64,000 nucleotides of DNA from Apostichopus japonicus (Eukaryota; Echinodermata; Holothuroidea; Aspidochirotida; Stichopodidae): positions 27,028,501-27,092,500 of the forward strand of contig NC_092568.1 of assembly GCF_037975245.1 (NCBI RefSeq). The letters run 5' to 3'. How positions within the stretch are numbered: position 1 is the first letter of the stretch; the number at the start of each line of letters is the position of its first letter. Made by a program: the position numbers and the translations under genes. Shown here piece after piece: positions 23,480 to 36,385 of this stretch. Below the pieces are notes generated by a model, which saw only the letters and a program-made list of their open reading frames with translations, was not told the origin of the DNA and searched no databases.

Positions 23480-24385
23480 TTTCTTCTTTTCACACTTATG
23501 GGACTGCACTAGGCATCCTACACTGCACTTAGGGCACAACTACCTTTACAGGGCATAACAGACTGTACTAGACATACAGTAGTAAACTGTACGGTGCACA
23601 ACAACAGAGCCTTCATTAGAGACAAATGACTGTACTAGGAATAATAGACTGAACTAGACATAACAGACTGTACTAGACATACAGTAGTAAACTGTATGGT
23701 GCACAACAACAGAGCCTTCATTAGGGACAAACGACTGTACTAGGAATAATAGACTGAACTAGACATAACAGACTGTGCTAGGCATAGCAGACTGAACTAG
23801 GCATATCAGACTGCACTAAGCATAACAGACTGCACTAAGCATGACAGACTGAACTAGACATAGTAAACTGTACTGTGCACAACAACAGAGCCTTCATTAG
23901 AGACAAACAACTGTACTAGGAATAATAGACTGAACTAGACATAACAGACTGTGCTAGGCATATTAGACTGCAATAGGAATTACAAACAAAACTATGTATC
24001 CTATGAACACAACTACCTCCCACAGGGCATAGCAGACTGCACAGCTATAACAGACTGCACAAGCCTTACAGGACTGCATAAGGCATAGCGAACTGTATTA
24101 TGCACAATAAATAGTCTTCATTAGAGACCAAAGAATGCACTAGGCATAACAGACTGTACTAGACAGTAGACTGAACTAGGCATAACAGACTACTAGGCAT
24201 AACATACTGCACTAGGCATAACATACTGTACTAGGGATAACAGGCTGTACTAGACAGTAGACTGTACTATGCATAACAAACTGTACTATATATAACAGAC
24301 TGCACTAGACAGTAGACTGAACTAGGCATAACAGACTGTACTAGGCATAACAGACTGTACTATGCATAGCAGACTACACTGTGAG
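23480..24385. repeat. Degenerate ~20-bp tandem array (ACTGTACTAGGCATAACAGA)
   Basis: Repeated words ACTGTACTAGGCATAACAG, GACTGAACTAGACATA and GACTGCACTAAGCATA. They are overlaid by a longer-period module containing GCACAACAACAGAGCCTTCA, seen near 23596, 23700 and 23876. The array is too degenerate to count units exactly. Confidence 0.85.
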
Positions 24386-25052
24386 AGAGTATACTGTTAT
24401 AAGATGTTATTTTGGTGTTCAGGTTCTGTCATGTTTTTGTGTTTTCCCTTCAGTTTGATCTAAAATGTGATATCTTGTTTAAGACAAGAAGTTGCAATGT
24501 GCTGGTTTGTCCAGTTCCTGGAAGTGACAACCATTGCTACTGTAATAACTAGACTTCCTGATATAAGGTAAAGGATTTTGTATTAGTAGCTCTAGGTGGG
24601 GGGGGGGGGGGCACAGCTGCTTTATCATCATGAGACATTGCCATGTACTTATTCTTGTGTATTAAGGTATAGATTTCCCTTATAAAAGTAGCAGTTGTTG
24701 TGAACTTCCTATAGGAAGTATTCCTTGTCATGTAGTATAAGATTCCTTGATAATTTAATTCTAGTTGGAAAGTTCAACATGTATGAAGATTGTAGTCCTT
24801 AGGGTTAAGCAAACTGTTAAGAGCACCCTTGTATCATTCTCTTGCAGTATTCATTCTATCGTGATGAATATTTAATCTACTTCTAAAACTAAATACATAG
24901 AACACAGAGAAAGTAAAAACAAACACATTGCTTTGGCATATGTCATCATAGCCAGCCATGGTGTTGAGATATAATATTTTGAAACATTCATAAACTGGAC
25001 GTTGCCAAGATAAGTATCATCCATCGACATGGTTGTTATTTTCCAAGGTTAT
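24386..25052. other. Convergent intergenic stretch, no gene seen
   Basis: Nothing coding is recognised. It includes a poly-G run at about 24598-24611. Confidence 0.5.
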
Positions 25053-25057
25053 GCAGT

Positions 25058-25433
25058 CAGGGGCGTCGGAGCCGGTACGGCAGGTCCAGCGAACGCCGGA
25101 CCAATATTCACGGTGCAAAAAAAAAAAAAAAAAGTAGGACTAAGAAAAAAAAATGGCAAAAAATAATCTGGGAGGTATATTTTTCAATAATTTTCAATAA
25201 TGATGACGGCCAGTAGGCTAAATGTGACTACTCTGGCAGGTCTTGTTTTCAAGCTCGGGAAGTGCCATTTCCTGCAATCTGGGAGGCATTTTTGCAAAAT
25301 TTTCTCCATTACGCTACGCGCCAACCATGGTGGCGCGTAGCGTAGTTTTACACTAACCGTCCCCCTGATAATTATGATAGATGGCCACACTCTGATCTGC
25401 CGTACCAATCCCGAATAGCTTCCGATGCCCCTG
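25058..25433. mobile_element. 376-bp MITE with hAT-like ends and 5-bp target-site duplication
   Basis: The left end CAGGGGCGTCGGAGCC and the inverted right end CAGGGGCATCGGAAGC match, and both ends share GGTACGGCAG further in. The same GCAGT flanks the element on both sides (25053-25057 and 25434-25438). Inside is a perfect inverted repeat of TACGCTACGCGCCA (25310-25323) with 25331-25344 around a 7-base loop. There is an A-run at 25118-25133. It has no coding capacity. The 5-bp duplication fits hAT5-like families rather than classical 8-bp hATs. Confidence 0.75.
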
Positions 25434-25438
25434 GCAGT

Positions 25439-28400
25439 CATTTCATTTTTTCGATGAAAGCTTATAAAGTTGATTTTGTAGTTTATGTATTATATCACAG
25501 CTCTCATTGCACACTGCATTCTTCTAGATCATATTTAATATTGACCTCTCAAAAAAGTTATACCAACTATGAAGGTTTGTAAGTGACCTAATTTTCAAGA
25601 AGTCACAAGCTCTGTAATATATGCACTAGAAACTCAACCCTGTGATACCTTCCACGTTAGGTCACTGGAATATATGGGGGGGGGGGAGGTGGGGGTTGGA
25701 ATATATTATATATTGCTGATATTATTTAGTTTAGTTGAAATAAATTACCTTAAAGATATTCAAATTGTTTAATTATAGTGTATATTCTACAAGATCAACC
25801 CGATGAACGCCTAAGAAAGCAAGTGGGAGGCTCCCAATGAAGATTTCAAGAAATGTTCATTTGATTTGACCTTTGTACCTTCCCCTTGCCTATAAATATG
25901 GTATACTCACATTTAAAAAAAAACTAAGAATGCTACAATTTTTTTATGTAATTAAATAAATGCAAACTAGATTATGGCCTGAAGTGTTTTGGTGGCTATC
26001 AGTTACTGTCTAATAAGTGAACTATGAATTTTTAATATATTTATGTCATGATATGCTTATCCCAAATTACTCTTTTCAGTTTTATCTTGCAACTTTTAGA
26101 GCCGTTGGGTGTTTTTGTGACGTAAATGCTACTAGTATACACTTGAACAAAAAAATATATATATTACAAAAATGAAAAATGTGTGTGTAATATTTGGTAT
26201 GTACAACACAATTGACATTTAAAACATCTTCAAAAACTGTTGAACAGTTTGAGCAGACTCTATCTTGTATCTTGTAAGGCATGCAATACTTTCATTGCAG
26301 ATTCAAACAGTCAAGCCTTGTATGAATGAAGGAAGAAAAAAGGTGATAGTTTTCATTATCATGAACAGATTCAGGTTAAAGTACTAGTGTATACCATCTT
26401 ATTGTTTTTTCTTCAATGCGAGAAGAAATATATGATGAGGTCACAGCTTTGGTATTCAACAAATTGCCTTTGTTTATTGAATATATCTGCTGAGAAATTG
26501 TTGTAATATAATATCAGTTTTGAAAACACAACCACAGTTGATCAATTAAGGTATCTGTCCTGTAGAAAAGCAAAAAAGGCAAAGAAATTTGGGTAGAAGC
26601 GGATTGTAATCAGCCACCCTATTATATACGGTGTTTGCTGTACTACTCGCTGGGACTATTTAGCCATTAGTTGGTAGAATTTCTATGTCAACATTTCTTT
26701 GCCAAAGGGGTGCCATTCAGAAACCACAGTACCTTGCAGAACTTTATTTCATTGTCTTTCTGTCCTTTGTTTTGTGATTAATCCTTTATATATCCCTAAT
26801 TTGGTTCTTTTGTGTATTTTGGGTAGTTGGGGATGAGGGGAGGGGGGGGGGAGGTGGTTGAAGGATGGAGAGAAGACCCTTTATTGTTATTCTTTAATGT
26901 TGTTCTGTTACTTTCAGTTAAATTGCACTTGTCTGATTACTGAAGCACATACTATCAGCTAATATAAGACGGTCCATTAAAACATTTCCTTTTTTGCCAG
27001 AAGAGTAAAGTTTCTGTGGTGTTTGTTTCAGTAAGTGTATGTAACACATTTGTACTAAATTATCTGCATGAATAACATATGAAAGTCTTAAATACATGGT
27101 GATAAACAAACTTCTGTGAATCCAGAACAATTATTTTTTGTTTGTTTTAATATGCACAACACTGCTCTTTATCTTGAGAGAGCTTCATTCTTTCCCTTTA
27201 ACCGTAATTTGAGTTTCCATTTCATCTCGTTCATGTGCTAAAAGACCAAGGGTTACTGTTCTGTTACACTATGAACATGACCAATCAGTAATTTTACAAA
27301 CTACTCGCATTCTCCCTGAATCTTGTAGACAAATTATCCAGCCATAGATGGTAGCACTATAGATCTAAGTCTGTGGTAGCAGCCAAGTAACTCTATTCCA
27401 TAGAGTTATTGTCTAGGGCTGAACAAAACAAACCTAGATTCGTTTGGAAACGGTCATTTCAAACTATCAGTATTTCTTCAGCTATAAAACATTCATAAAG
27501 AATAAAGAAGTCAAACATTTTTTTATGCTCACGTCTTGGAGCTATTACACACTCTTGTAATATTATCGTTACAGAGAAGAAAACAGTGATAAAAATCTCG
27601 GATAAAGACATCAAACAAAATTGATTCTGAACTATGTATTGCTCTTGCTTTTCTTAGCTCTTTAATGAATCACTTGGCATCGACTGTATTTGACTTTATA
27701 CAACATAACTGAAGGACAATATGCTCAATTAATCTTTTCAAATAATATTTAACACTCTCCACCATTTTATCCACTCTACTATGAAAGATTCTTTAAAAAT
27801 ATAATTCTCTCACCCGATACTATTTTGACTTTACATATAAATCCATGTACCGCTCTATCTATCTCTCTCTTTCTCCACAAAAAATTTCGATGAAAACTCT
27901 TACTTAAAACTCAAAGCTACCATTGCTTTGCAAAATATTCCATCTTTCAGAATATCACAAAACACATTTTGGATTTGTTGCAAACACTACTTGTCAATTG
28001 TTATGGATTTTCTTGCCCAACTGCATGTAATTTCGCTGGTACGTATTTGATTATTATCATGATTATTTAAAATTTATTATTTCTTTGATACTTCAAATTT
28101 CAAAGTAACACACTTAAATTAAATTTTGCTGGTAACTGATATCAGTACAAACTCTATGAGGCAGTGCTGCCTTACAAATTATCTTTATGCAGTAAATCAC
28201 AAGTTTTACTGTAGTTAGGGAAGGCAGCCTGCATAGTTACCTATCTTAATGTCAATCCTGTGGACTTCAGTACAGACAAAACCATAAAGTGTTTTGTGTT
28301 TACTACAGTGGGTATTAAACCCTTGCTTGTGGCATACGATAGCATATAGCTTTATGGGAGCACGCTACTAGATAAGTCCCTTGGGTTTCCTTGGAATGCT

Positions 28401-28518
28401 TCCTTTCACAATTTAACCTTGTTGCTTATATAGTTTGCCACTTATTTCAGCTTCTCTGCATTTTTTTTAAAATTTAAATTGTGAAGAAACAAATAAATGG
28501 ACTGAACTGAATTGAATA
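25439..28518. other. Intergenic DNA between convergent SCFD1 and PPP1R37, no gene seen
   Basis: AT-rich DNA with G-tracts at about 25676 and 26838. All frames are short and unrecognised. Confidence 0.5.
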
Positions 28519-29070
28519 AAACAGTGATACTTACAGTATGTTTGATATCAAGGCTACAGTATATGATAGCATATAACAGTGTTACTTAGAGTATGCTTGA
28601 TATCAATGCTATATCATAGCATATGACAGTGTTACTTGGAGTATGCTTAATATCAAGGCTATAACATAGCATATAACAGTGTTACTTAGAGTGTACTTGA
28701 TATCAAGGCTACATGATAACTTATAACAGTGTTACTTAGAGTATACTTGATATCAATGCTATATCATAGCATATAAAAGTGTTTGATATCAAGGCTTCTG
28801 TACACGATAGCTTACCACAGTGTAACTTCGATTGAGTATGTTTAATATCAAGGCTATATCGCAGCATCTAACAGTGTTACTTCGAGTATACTTGATATCA
28901 AGGCTATAACATAGCATATAACAGTGATACTTACAGTATGCTTAATATCAAGGTTATGACATACCATATTACAGTTTTACTTAAGAGTATGTTTGATATC
29001 AAGGCTACATCATAGCATATAACAGTGTTATTTAGAGTATGCTTGATATTAATGCTATATCATAGCAGAT
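28519..29070. repeat. ~50-bp minisatellite
   Basis: About 11 copies of a unit of about 50 bp built from CAGTGTTACTTAGAGTATGC followed by TTGATATCAAGGCTATATCA and TAGCATATAA. Most units carry CTTGATATCAAG or a close variant; that 12-mer is a perfect palindrome. Confidence 0.9.
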
Positions 29071-29694
29071 ATCAACTTAGTAAGGTAAGATATAATACAT
29101 TCCTTATTAATATAGATTATTAAATCATCTAAGGTGGGGTTACTCTACAGAAATAAAGGCTTTAATAGTTTGTGGAAATATTCTTCCAGAAAAGATTACT
29201 CAAATGGACCTAAAAGCTTAAGGTTTACCTCATACAATTCTAAACAATAATTTTATTGATGTAAATGAGGAAAACACAAGTCTTGCCTTTATTGATGGAA
29301 AGTGGGATGTGCATGTCTGTTGGGACAGACACTGAAACAATTTATCGTTCATATCTGTAATAACTTACCCTTTTCAAATGCTACCATTTTGAATCAAACA
29401 ATGAACAATGAGTCGTCTTATGTCTACCTCAACCCCTCTGTTTACAGGGAACATTTTTAGGTCAGCCTTTGTAAACACTGTCAGGTTCTGTTGGTGATCT
29501 TACTGAACCGTTTTGCTACCATGTGAGGTCAATACTATAAACAAAACCAGAAATTGAATATCTCTACTATGTTGTAGAAAATTTGTCTGTTGACAGTACA
29601 ACTTCCAACAGTCTGGTCCCCAGAAATTTTTTTTTTAACTTGGCATAGCTGCATCTACCTCCAACCCAGTTATGGGAAGCAAGGACCAACATTC
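29071..29694. other. Intergenic stretch, no gene seen
   Basis: AT-rich unique-looking sequence. No exon of PPP1R37 was recognised on the minus strand. Confidence 0.45.
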
Positions 29695-29935
29695 TACTGT
29701 ATCAACCACTACTAAAACACTACTATAACACTACTATAACAATAACGTAATGCTACTATAACACTACTATACCACTACCGTAATGCTATTATAACACTAC
29801 TATATCCCTAATGTAATGCCACTATAACACTAACGTAATGCTACTATAACACTACCGTAATGCTACTATAACATTACCATAACACTACTATAACACTACC
29901 GTAACACTACTATAACACTACCGTAACGCTGTTTG
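29695..29935. repeat. ~11-bp tandem array (TAACACTACTA)
   Basis: Repeats of AACACTACTAT with variants ACACTACCGTA and ATGCTACTATA, about 20 units, ending before GCTGTTTGACATT. Confidence 0.9.
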
Positions 29936-32900
29936 ACATTTAATCAGTGCAAAGTCTCATTTATTACCCAAGGTGCTTTTCATGAATTAATTTAAAATGC
30001 AATGTATAGTATATTATGACAATCAAATATTTGTCAATAGCTGAATAACAACTGTTGGCAGTGTAACATTGTAAGGAAGGAGGTATGTATGTAGATTATG
30101 CATATATTTGTAGAGATTAAACGAGTTCAGTATCTGTCCAGTTTTAGTTGAAATCACTAAATGATACAAAGCAGAATTAATCATAATAAGAATTATAAAA
30201 TCAAACTTTTGTTGCTTGTAAATCAAAATCATACAAATTGTTTATGTTCTCTTTGCTTGATCATTATTTAACTCTTTATCCAACATTAATTTAACATTAA
30301 GTAAACCCTTCAATCAAACCTTTTGGAAAGAAAGAGTCAACTTGAAACAGTTCTTGTTTTTGCAGTTCTCGTTCATTACAATTTTCATTACATAATAAAT
30401 ATAATTATCGTCTATAATAATGTCAAATAAAGGTTTAAACTGAGCCTATTTTTCACCACAAATTACATTTTTATTTACCATCCAATCAAAAGTTATCAAT
30501 TCAAAAATAATGGAGAGACCACCGAAAAGGCTTCAAATTGTAAGGTGATCCAAATTAATATGCTAACGAACGGATTTACTAGCCGAGAAAAGTGCGACAG
30601 CTCATTTATATTAATATATCTACTGATATTCTTTGTACAACATAATTTATTCATTCATTCCATCATTCCTGCTACAATTGATTATATGACGTTAGTCAAA
30701 GCAGGCATGTGAAGATCAAATCGTTTAATTGTAGTTTTAGTCAGTGAGTTGGTTGAGGGATGGGTTCCAATTACAAGATGTCTCTAGCTGTATCCGAAAG
30801 ATACACACATACATACACGCACACATACATACATGTCACCCCATAAACAATTCACACAAGGTTCAAATGATTCCTCATTCACGAATCTGGGTACCTATAT
30901 AATCAGCAACCATTGTGCACTTTACGCAAGGTTCCATGTTTTCTCATTCATGTTTTTCAAGGACATTGTTCGGTACCAATGCTCTGAAATATTCCTACTC
31001 ACCCAAGTAGATACAATGAGTTGGTCGTACGACACTACTGGTAACTAGTCTTATCCAAGGCCTCTTAATAAATTACCCACGAGGGACGGCGAAAAACAAT
31101 GGTTGGGACATAGTGCCGGTCAGAATCCAAATCTCACTTCGCCTTCCGTATTGGAGAGTATTGTGCGAAGGGTAGTCTATTAGGGTACTTAACTCTAAGA
31201 TTGTAACCGCCCCTGGGCTGAACTAAAATCTTTCTCTGGGGGAGGTGGAGGGTTCTATTAAGAACCCCTGGTCTAATCTGTTGATGACAACTCTTAACTT
31301 CCATTAAAGTCTCACATACAAATCAGACTTGTGCTAACTACATCTGTTATAAGGGTGGTATGGAACATTCATCCATTGGACAAAATAAACTGTATTTCTT
31401 GAGGTGATAAATCTAGTGTTTGCATTGAAGAAACACACTGGTCTCAGAATGATGTGGCTTTATGTGGTAGGACAATATTAAGTTACAAACACAACTATGC
31501 CTTCTGCTAAATGGTTTCTTCCAATCAGTCATCAAAGGATGATGCAACAAGTAGTTTCTGAAGGATGGTCAAAGAAGAATGTTTCGAAAATATTAAAATT
31601 CTACAAAACAACAGTTAACAGAGCTGTGTCTTTATTTTAGACTTGCTCCAAGTCTTCTGTGCACACACACACACCAATGTAACCAACAAAGTACCAACAA
31701 CCCCACATGAATTTGAGAAACCATACCATGAAGTAACAAAGCTTCTTTATATATATATATATGTGTGCCATACATGATTTGAGACTTTTAATGTTACTTT
31801 CCTTGTATAATAAAGAATACAAATGCTCTTTTCTCTTCCTTATCTTTTCTAGCAGTTAAACTTAATGAATAATTTACATCTTAAATAAAATCTCGAAAGA
31901 AAATTGCATAATTATATTTTCACACTCAATTTTCATTTACTTTTTTTGTTTTCATTCATTTTGAAAGTTTTACCATAACCCTCCAAAAATTAAAACAAAA
32001 AAGGAAAGCATTGCTTTGAAGCTTTGAATTTGTGTTTCAAACTAAGATTTTGGCAGTGGTAACAGCTTTTAGGTCATATGTTGTATACAAAATCTGCTGG
32101 AATAAAACCTGTAAGCCCCTTATAACCACTTCATATGTACATTTACAAATAATGAAAGACATACATGTCACACAAACGCAAACAATTCAGGGTATACCTC
32201 TAAGTTTGTGGGGGGGGGGTGGAGGCGGGTGAGGGGGTGGACAGTTGTTTTTTTTCTTTTACAATTATTTAAATTCTTATATTTTCATTTTCATTGTCAT
32301 TTATTAACAATGATAAATAGAGAATTTTATGTATAATAATAACATGTAGAAAACATAAGTTAGTTCGGGTAATATAGCAAGGGCAAATTTTCTCCTCCTA
32401 GCTTTGACCTCTTTGTCCTCCAGGAAGTCATCCTCAGTGCCTCTCTCTTTCTCTTTCCTCTTTTCATTCTACATCGTTTAATACTATTGAGCATCCTATC
32501 CTTTACACAGGCATAATACAATCTAGCAATGTGGTAGGCTGTTCTAGGCAGGAAGGAAAACTGTAGACATTGTGTATTTTGGGTAAACTTTCACGCTGTA
32601 TGTATACCACTCATATGTGTGTTTTTAAAAACAAAAAGATACCCTATCCAATCTAGCCAGTTTGTCAGATTCACACAGGAACCTTTTTATCATATTTCTT
32701 TGGTTTTCCATTTAGTTTGCACAGAATTACAAAGTTTAAACCTGATGACAAATCACAGTTTTGTTATCTTTGTAAAACTTTGAGCAGATGTGGTTCACCA
32801 CAATCAATTTCTCCATGTGGCTAAAGAGATCACGGAGGTCACACAAATTATATTTACACTTTTCTTGTCTGATTTGCAATCATGAAACGCAAATTTTGAA

Positions 32901-35344
32901 GAAAAAACATATTATTAAGTTTCCCAACGAGATGTTTAACTGTTTATCATCTTCTCATAATGTTAACATCCAAAGTTTAGCAGAATTCAGTTGTATTAAA
33001 TTTCAAATGACACTCAAAGCAACTGACTCAAATCAAGGAAAGGGGCATTCTACGATCTGAATACAATTTAATTTGCAGTAACCCTTACCTATGTCAATCA
33101 CACTGCACCAAGTGATTATCTGTGATTATTTTTAACACTGTTAAAGGATTATGATGCATTTAGATTTGAAGTCTCCTATCTTATGATTATATGCTATGTA
33201 ACACCTGGAGAGAGATAGAGAGGGGGAGCAAATCAACGACAAGGCAGTTGTGTAAATTTACATGTCGTACGATTGGAATCTTAGTGATTACATTTATGAT
33301 TCACTCGGACTGAACAGTGGAAGTAGAAAAGTTTATTACTAAACCACTAAGATAAAGGTGACCATATGTTTTTTTCAGGGAGATCATATTGATGTTGACA
33401 CCAGCGGGGTAGGGTTAAGGGGGAGTGCTGATGCTCAACAGTTAATTAAATCATAGATCCATTGAGGTCTTCTGAAGGTTACATTCTGATGGGAATAGAG
33501 CTTGAAGCAATTATTATGGCAAACCAAGGACACCTTAATTGGTTTAGATTCTTTCTACAATATTGGCAGTCATGGTCAATGACTTAAGAAGATGGATGAT
33601 GTAAGAGGATGACGATGACGCTGAGAGCCAGACAGTATCACCATCATCTGTTGTCCTGTCTCCTTCCCACACAGACCAGGTGTTTCAGTCAAGATGATAC
33701 AATCATACAGGAATCACAATAGCATTACTCATTTTAGTCTTTAAGATAAAGAGAACATCTCAAAATCATTGCAATACATTTATAAATTGTTGAACAAAAC
33801 CTCTTGATAAGAGGATGACCAGGGAGTGGACGAAGAGGGGGGGAGGGGGAAGTGGGGGGGTTACAAGGGAATTCTTTATACATCCTCGTTGAAATCCAAG
33901 AGATTGAGAGGAGAAGAAGGAAGGGACGTTCTTTATGTAAATACTAGTTCCACAGCAAAATATATCCATCGTTCATAATAGAGAACTCTTTGGTTTGAGA
34001 CCAGATATAGATTTCAAAAACAAATCCAGCAAGCTTCCAGACTCTTGAACTGAGTCTTCATTAATGATAATGAGCATCTGGAAACCTCCGGTATTTCATT
34101 TTGATCACCATCGATTCCTCAGTCATAAATAGCTGAATTCTTCCATCTTCTTTACAGAAGCGAATCATCATTCATCTTTCGTCAGTGTCTGCCGACTCCA
34201 ATCTCAACCTTTGTCTGGTAACTTGAAAATCAAAGGTTGCTGCTTCTTGTGACTTTCGCCCGCCTCTTCTTTATGTCTTTCACCCTTCCTTCCATAGAAT
34301 TTCGACTTCTGTACCCTAGCTTCAATGTAATCCTACCATCACATCCTTTATTTCATGTGAACATTAGCTCTGGCAGATGTAAAAAAATAAAAGAAGAAGA
34401 GAAAAGAAGAAGAAGATGAAATCATTTAGAGGTGTGTAATTGTTATGCAAAACAATAACAAACAGTATATACCAGGGGTCCTGACAATAGTATTTTGATA
34501 TAAAAGATAGAAACACCATCTTGTATGTGTTTGTCTGATTTACAGATTGAGAGACAAGTAGCATTTGATTTTTTTACTTAACAAAACTTGTTGAATAGTT
34601 TGGACATGGTTGTGGCTTCACACGTTTGCTTTCTGCAGACAATTGAAAATATAATGAAGAACCTTAGGCTTTCCACTGACAGTTGCATCAAAGACTCTGC
34701 ACAGTCACCATGGAATATTAATATTTCAGATCACATAACCACATGTCTGTTGCACACATACATGCATCCATAGCAATGATGGATTATTGATAAGCACATT
34801 CTGGACGTAATATTTATAACATTTACAGTTTACCAAACAGAATCATCTCTGCCAGAAGCCATTGAATAATCAATACAACTGACAGACTCATGTAATTTAT
34901 ATCTGGGGATCTGTAAATAAGTCCATTTTGACAGATGGAGCACTTTAAGCTAGAGTTGGATTAAGAATAACAGATAATGTCAAAACAAGGGATTACTGAG
35001 ATGGATGTATTTATACCGAGATGGATGTTTAAGTGCTGGATTGAGTGACAATAACATATTAACCACACCTTACTGGGTGTCATCATCAAATGCTTAAAGA
35101 ATACAGAGCAAATTCAGCACGATATTTTGATCTTATCGACACATTAAACGGGACATGTTCACTTTGATTGATGTACATTAATATCATTTTCAGAATGAAA
35201 TATGCCAAGATTATTACGAAGTAGAACATATTACAGAACATATGACAATTAAAAAAAGAAAAAAAAACAGTATTCATTTGATTTACTTTAAGGTGAAGTT
35301 TGGTTTGGATTCCTGGAATGCATGGTACATATATGAGATTCATT
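29936..35344. other. Intergenic or PPP1R37 3' region, no gene confirmed
   Basis: The last PPP1R37 exon(s) and 3' UTR should lie here or further left, but no segment matches the family's C-terminal end well enough to call. Low-complexity tracts include ATACATACAC repeats near 30802, TATATATATA near 31748 and G-runs near 32210 and 33840. Confidence 0.4.
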
Positions 35345-35640
35345 CTTGGGGTACAAGGCTTTCCCTTATTAATCCAGCTCACCATAGTGGTTTGGGGTAC
35401 AAGGGTACAACAAGGGTACAACAAGGGTACAACAAGTGTACAACAAGGGTACAACAAGGGTACAAGTGGTTTGGGGTACACTTTTTGGGGTACAAAGCTT
35501 TCCCTTAGTAATCCAGCTCACCATAGTGTTTTGGGGTACAAGGGTACAACAAGGGTCCCAACAAGGGTACAGGTGGTTTGGGGTACAATTCTTGGGGTAC
35601 AAGGCTTTCCATTAGTAATCCAGCTCACCATAGTGGTTTG
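35345..35640. repeat. Compound repeat: GGGTACAACAA 11-mers within a larger module
   Basis: A module of about 50 bp, TTGGGGTACAAGGCTTTCCC followed by TTAGTAATCCAGCTCACCAT and AGTG, occurs three times (starts near 35346, 35488 and 35592). Between copies lie runs of GGGTACAACAA. The periodic structure creates apparent frames on both strands (131-132 codons). Confidence 0.9.
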
Positions 35641-36290
35641 GAATTTTAGCATCAATTCTATGAAATCAGACCATTTTAGACAAGAATTTTCAAATTAATT
35701 CAGAGGAGGTTACATCCTAAAGGTTACTTACCAAATGTTTCTCCTTCAAAATTCAAAATCATTCTAGATACTTTACTTTGAAAGTCAAAATACTTTAAAG
35801 GAAAATTAATTCAATCGTTGCATTCTTGGCTCAGACTGTGGAAACTAGTTTTGAAAACTGTGGATTGAAGACAACCATCTGGTCCCAACAAGAATCTGCA
35901 TAATGTTACTGTCACGTAAGTGAAGTTGTTGCTTGAGCACTGGCCATGTCCCCACCCCACCCCACCCCAAAGAAAATGAATTTTTGCATCCACTTCATCC
36001 AGGAACAATTGACAGGTTTCTTAGCAGAAATGATCTTTCAATGTGTTAACGACCACCAAAAGAGTAAAAATTATTGATTGTTTTACCACACAACAACACT
36101 TGTAAATCAGTTTATCTTTCAGGTCTTCTCTTGGGAGCAACATAGATTTCAGGTGTGTGTTTTAGATCATAATAGAAGAGCCCTCTTATACATGCTTGTT
36201 ATACTACAATAAAAGGTAAATACAGAGTTTGAATTTATAGCTCTGTGGAACGGTTGATACTTTACATTGGCTTTGTGACTACAGACCTAC
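35641..36290. other. PPP1R37 3' intron, no exon recognised
   Basis: It follows the donor of the 36385-36291 exon on the minus strand. A CCCCACCCCACCCCA tract lies near 35950. Confidence 0.45.
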
Positions 36291-36385
36291 CTGTGTATCC
36301 TGCAGAGGTACTAAAGTTGGAGTTGGACGAATATTCAGATTTTGGGAGAGATGTTCATCAGGTCTGTCCTGTAATATTGATACTT
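36291..36385 (-). CDS. PPP1R37: PPP1R37 exon after the acidic tail exon
   Basis: The acceptor is TTTTTTTGCCCCCCAG and the donor GTAGGT. It enters in phase 1, matching exon 37770-36786 (donor after GATGCTGCAG), and stays open for 31 codons (VSILQDRPDEHLSQNLN, then IRPTPTLVPLQDTQ), leaving in phase 0. If this splice is used, the TAG-terminated extension of the upstream exon (ending LLNSDNH) is intron read-through or an alternative end. Confidence 0.68.

Noticed and set aside
32380-32475. Minus-strand stretch EKRKEKERGTEDDFLEDKEV as an exon
   Set aside because: Charged and low complexity, with a weak acceptor and no family match.
34200-34350. Possible PPP1R37 terminal exon on the minus strand (GGTACAG acceptor, then KSKFYGRKGERHKEEAG)
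   Set aside because: The phase is compatible, but the pyrimidine tract is poor and there is no clear resemblance to the family's C-terminal end.
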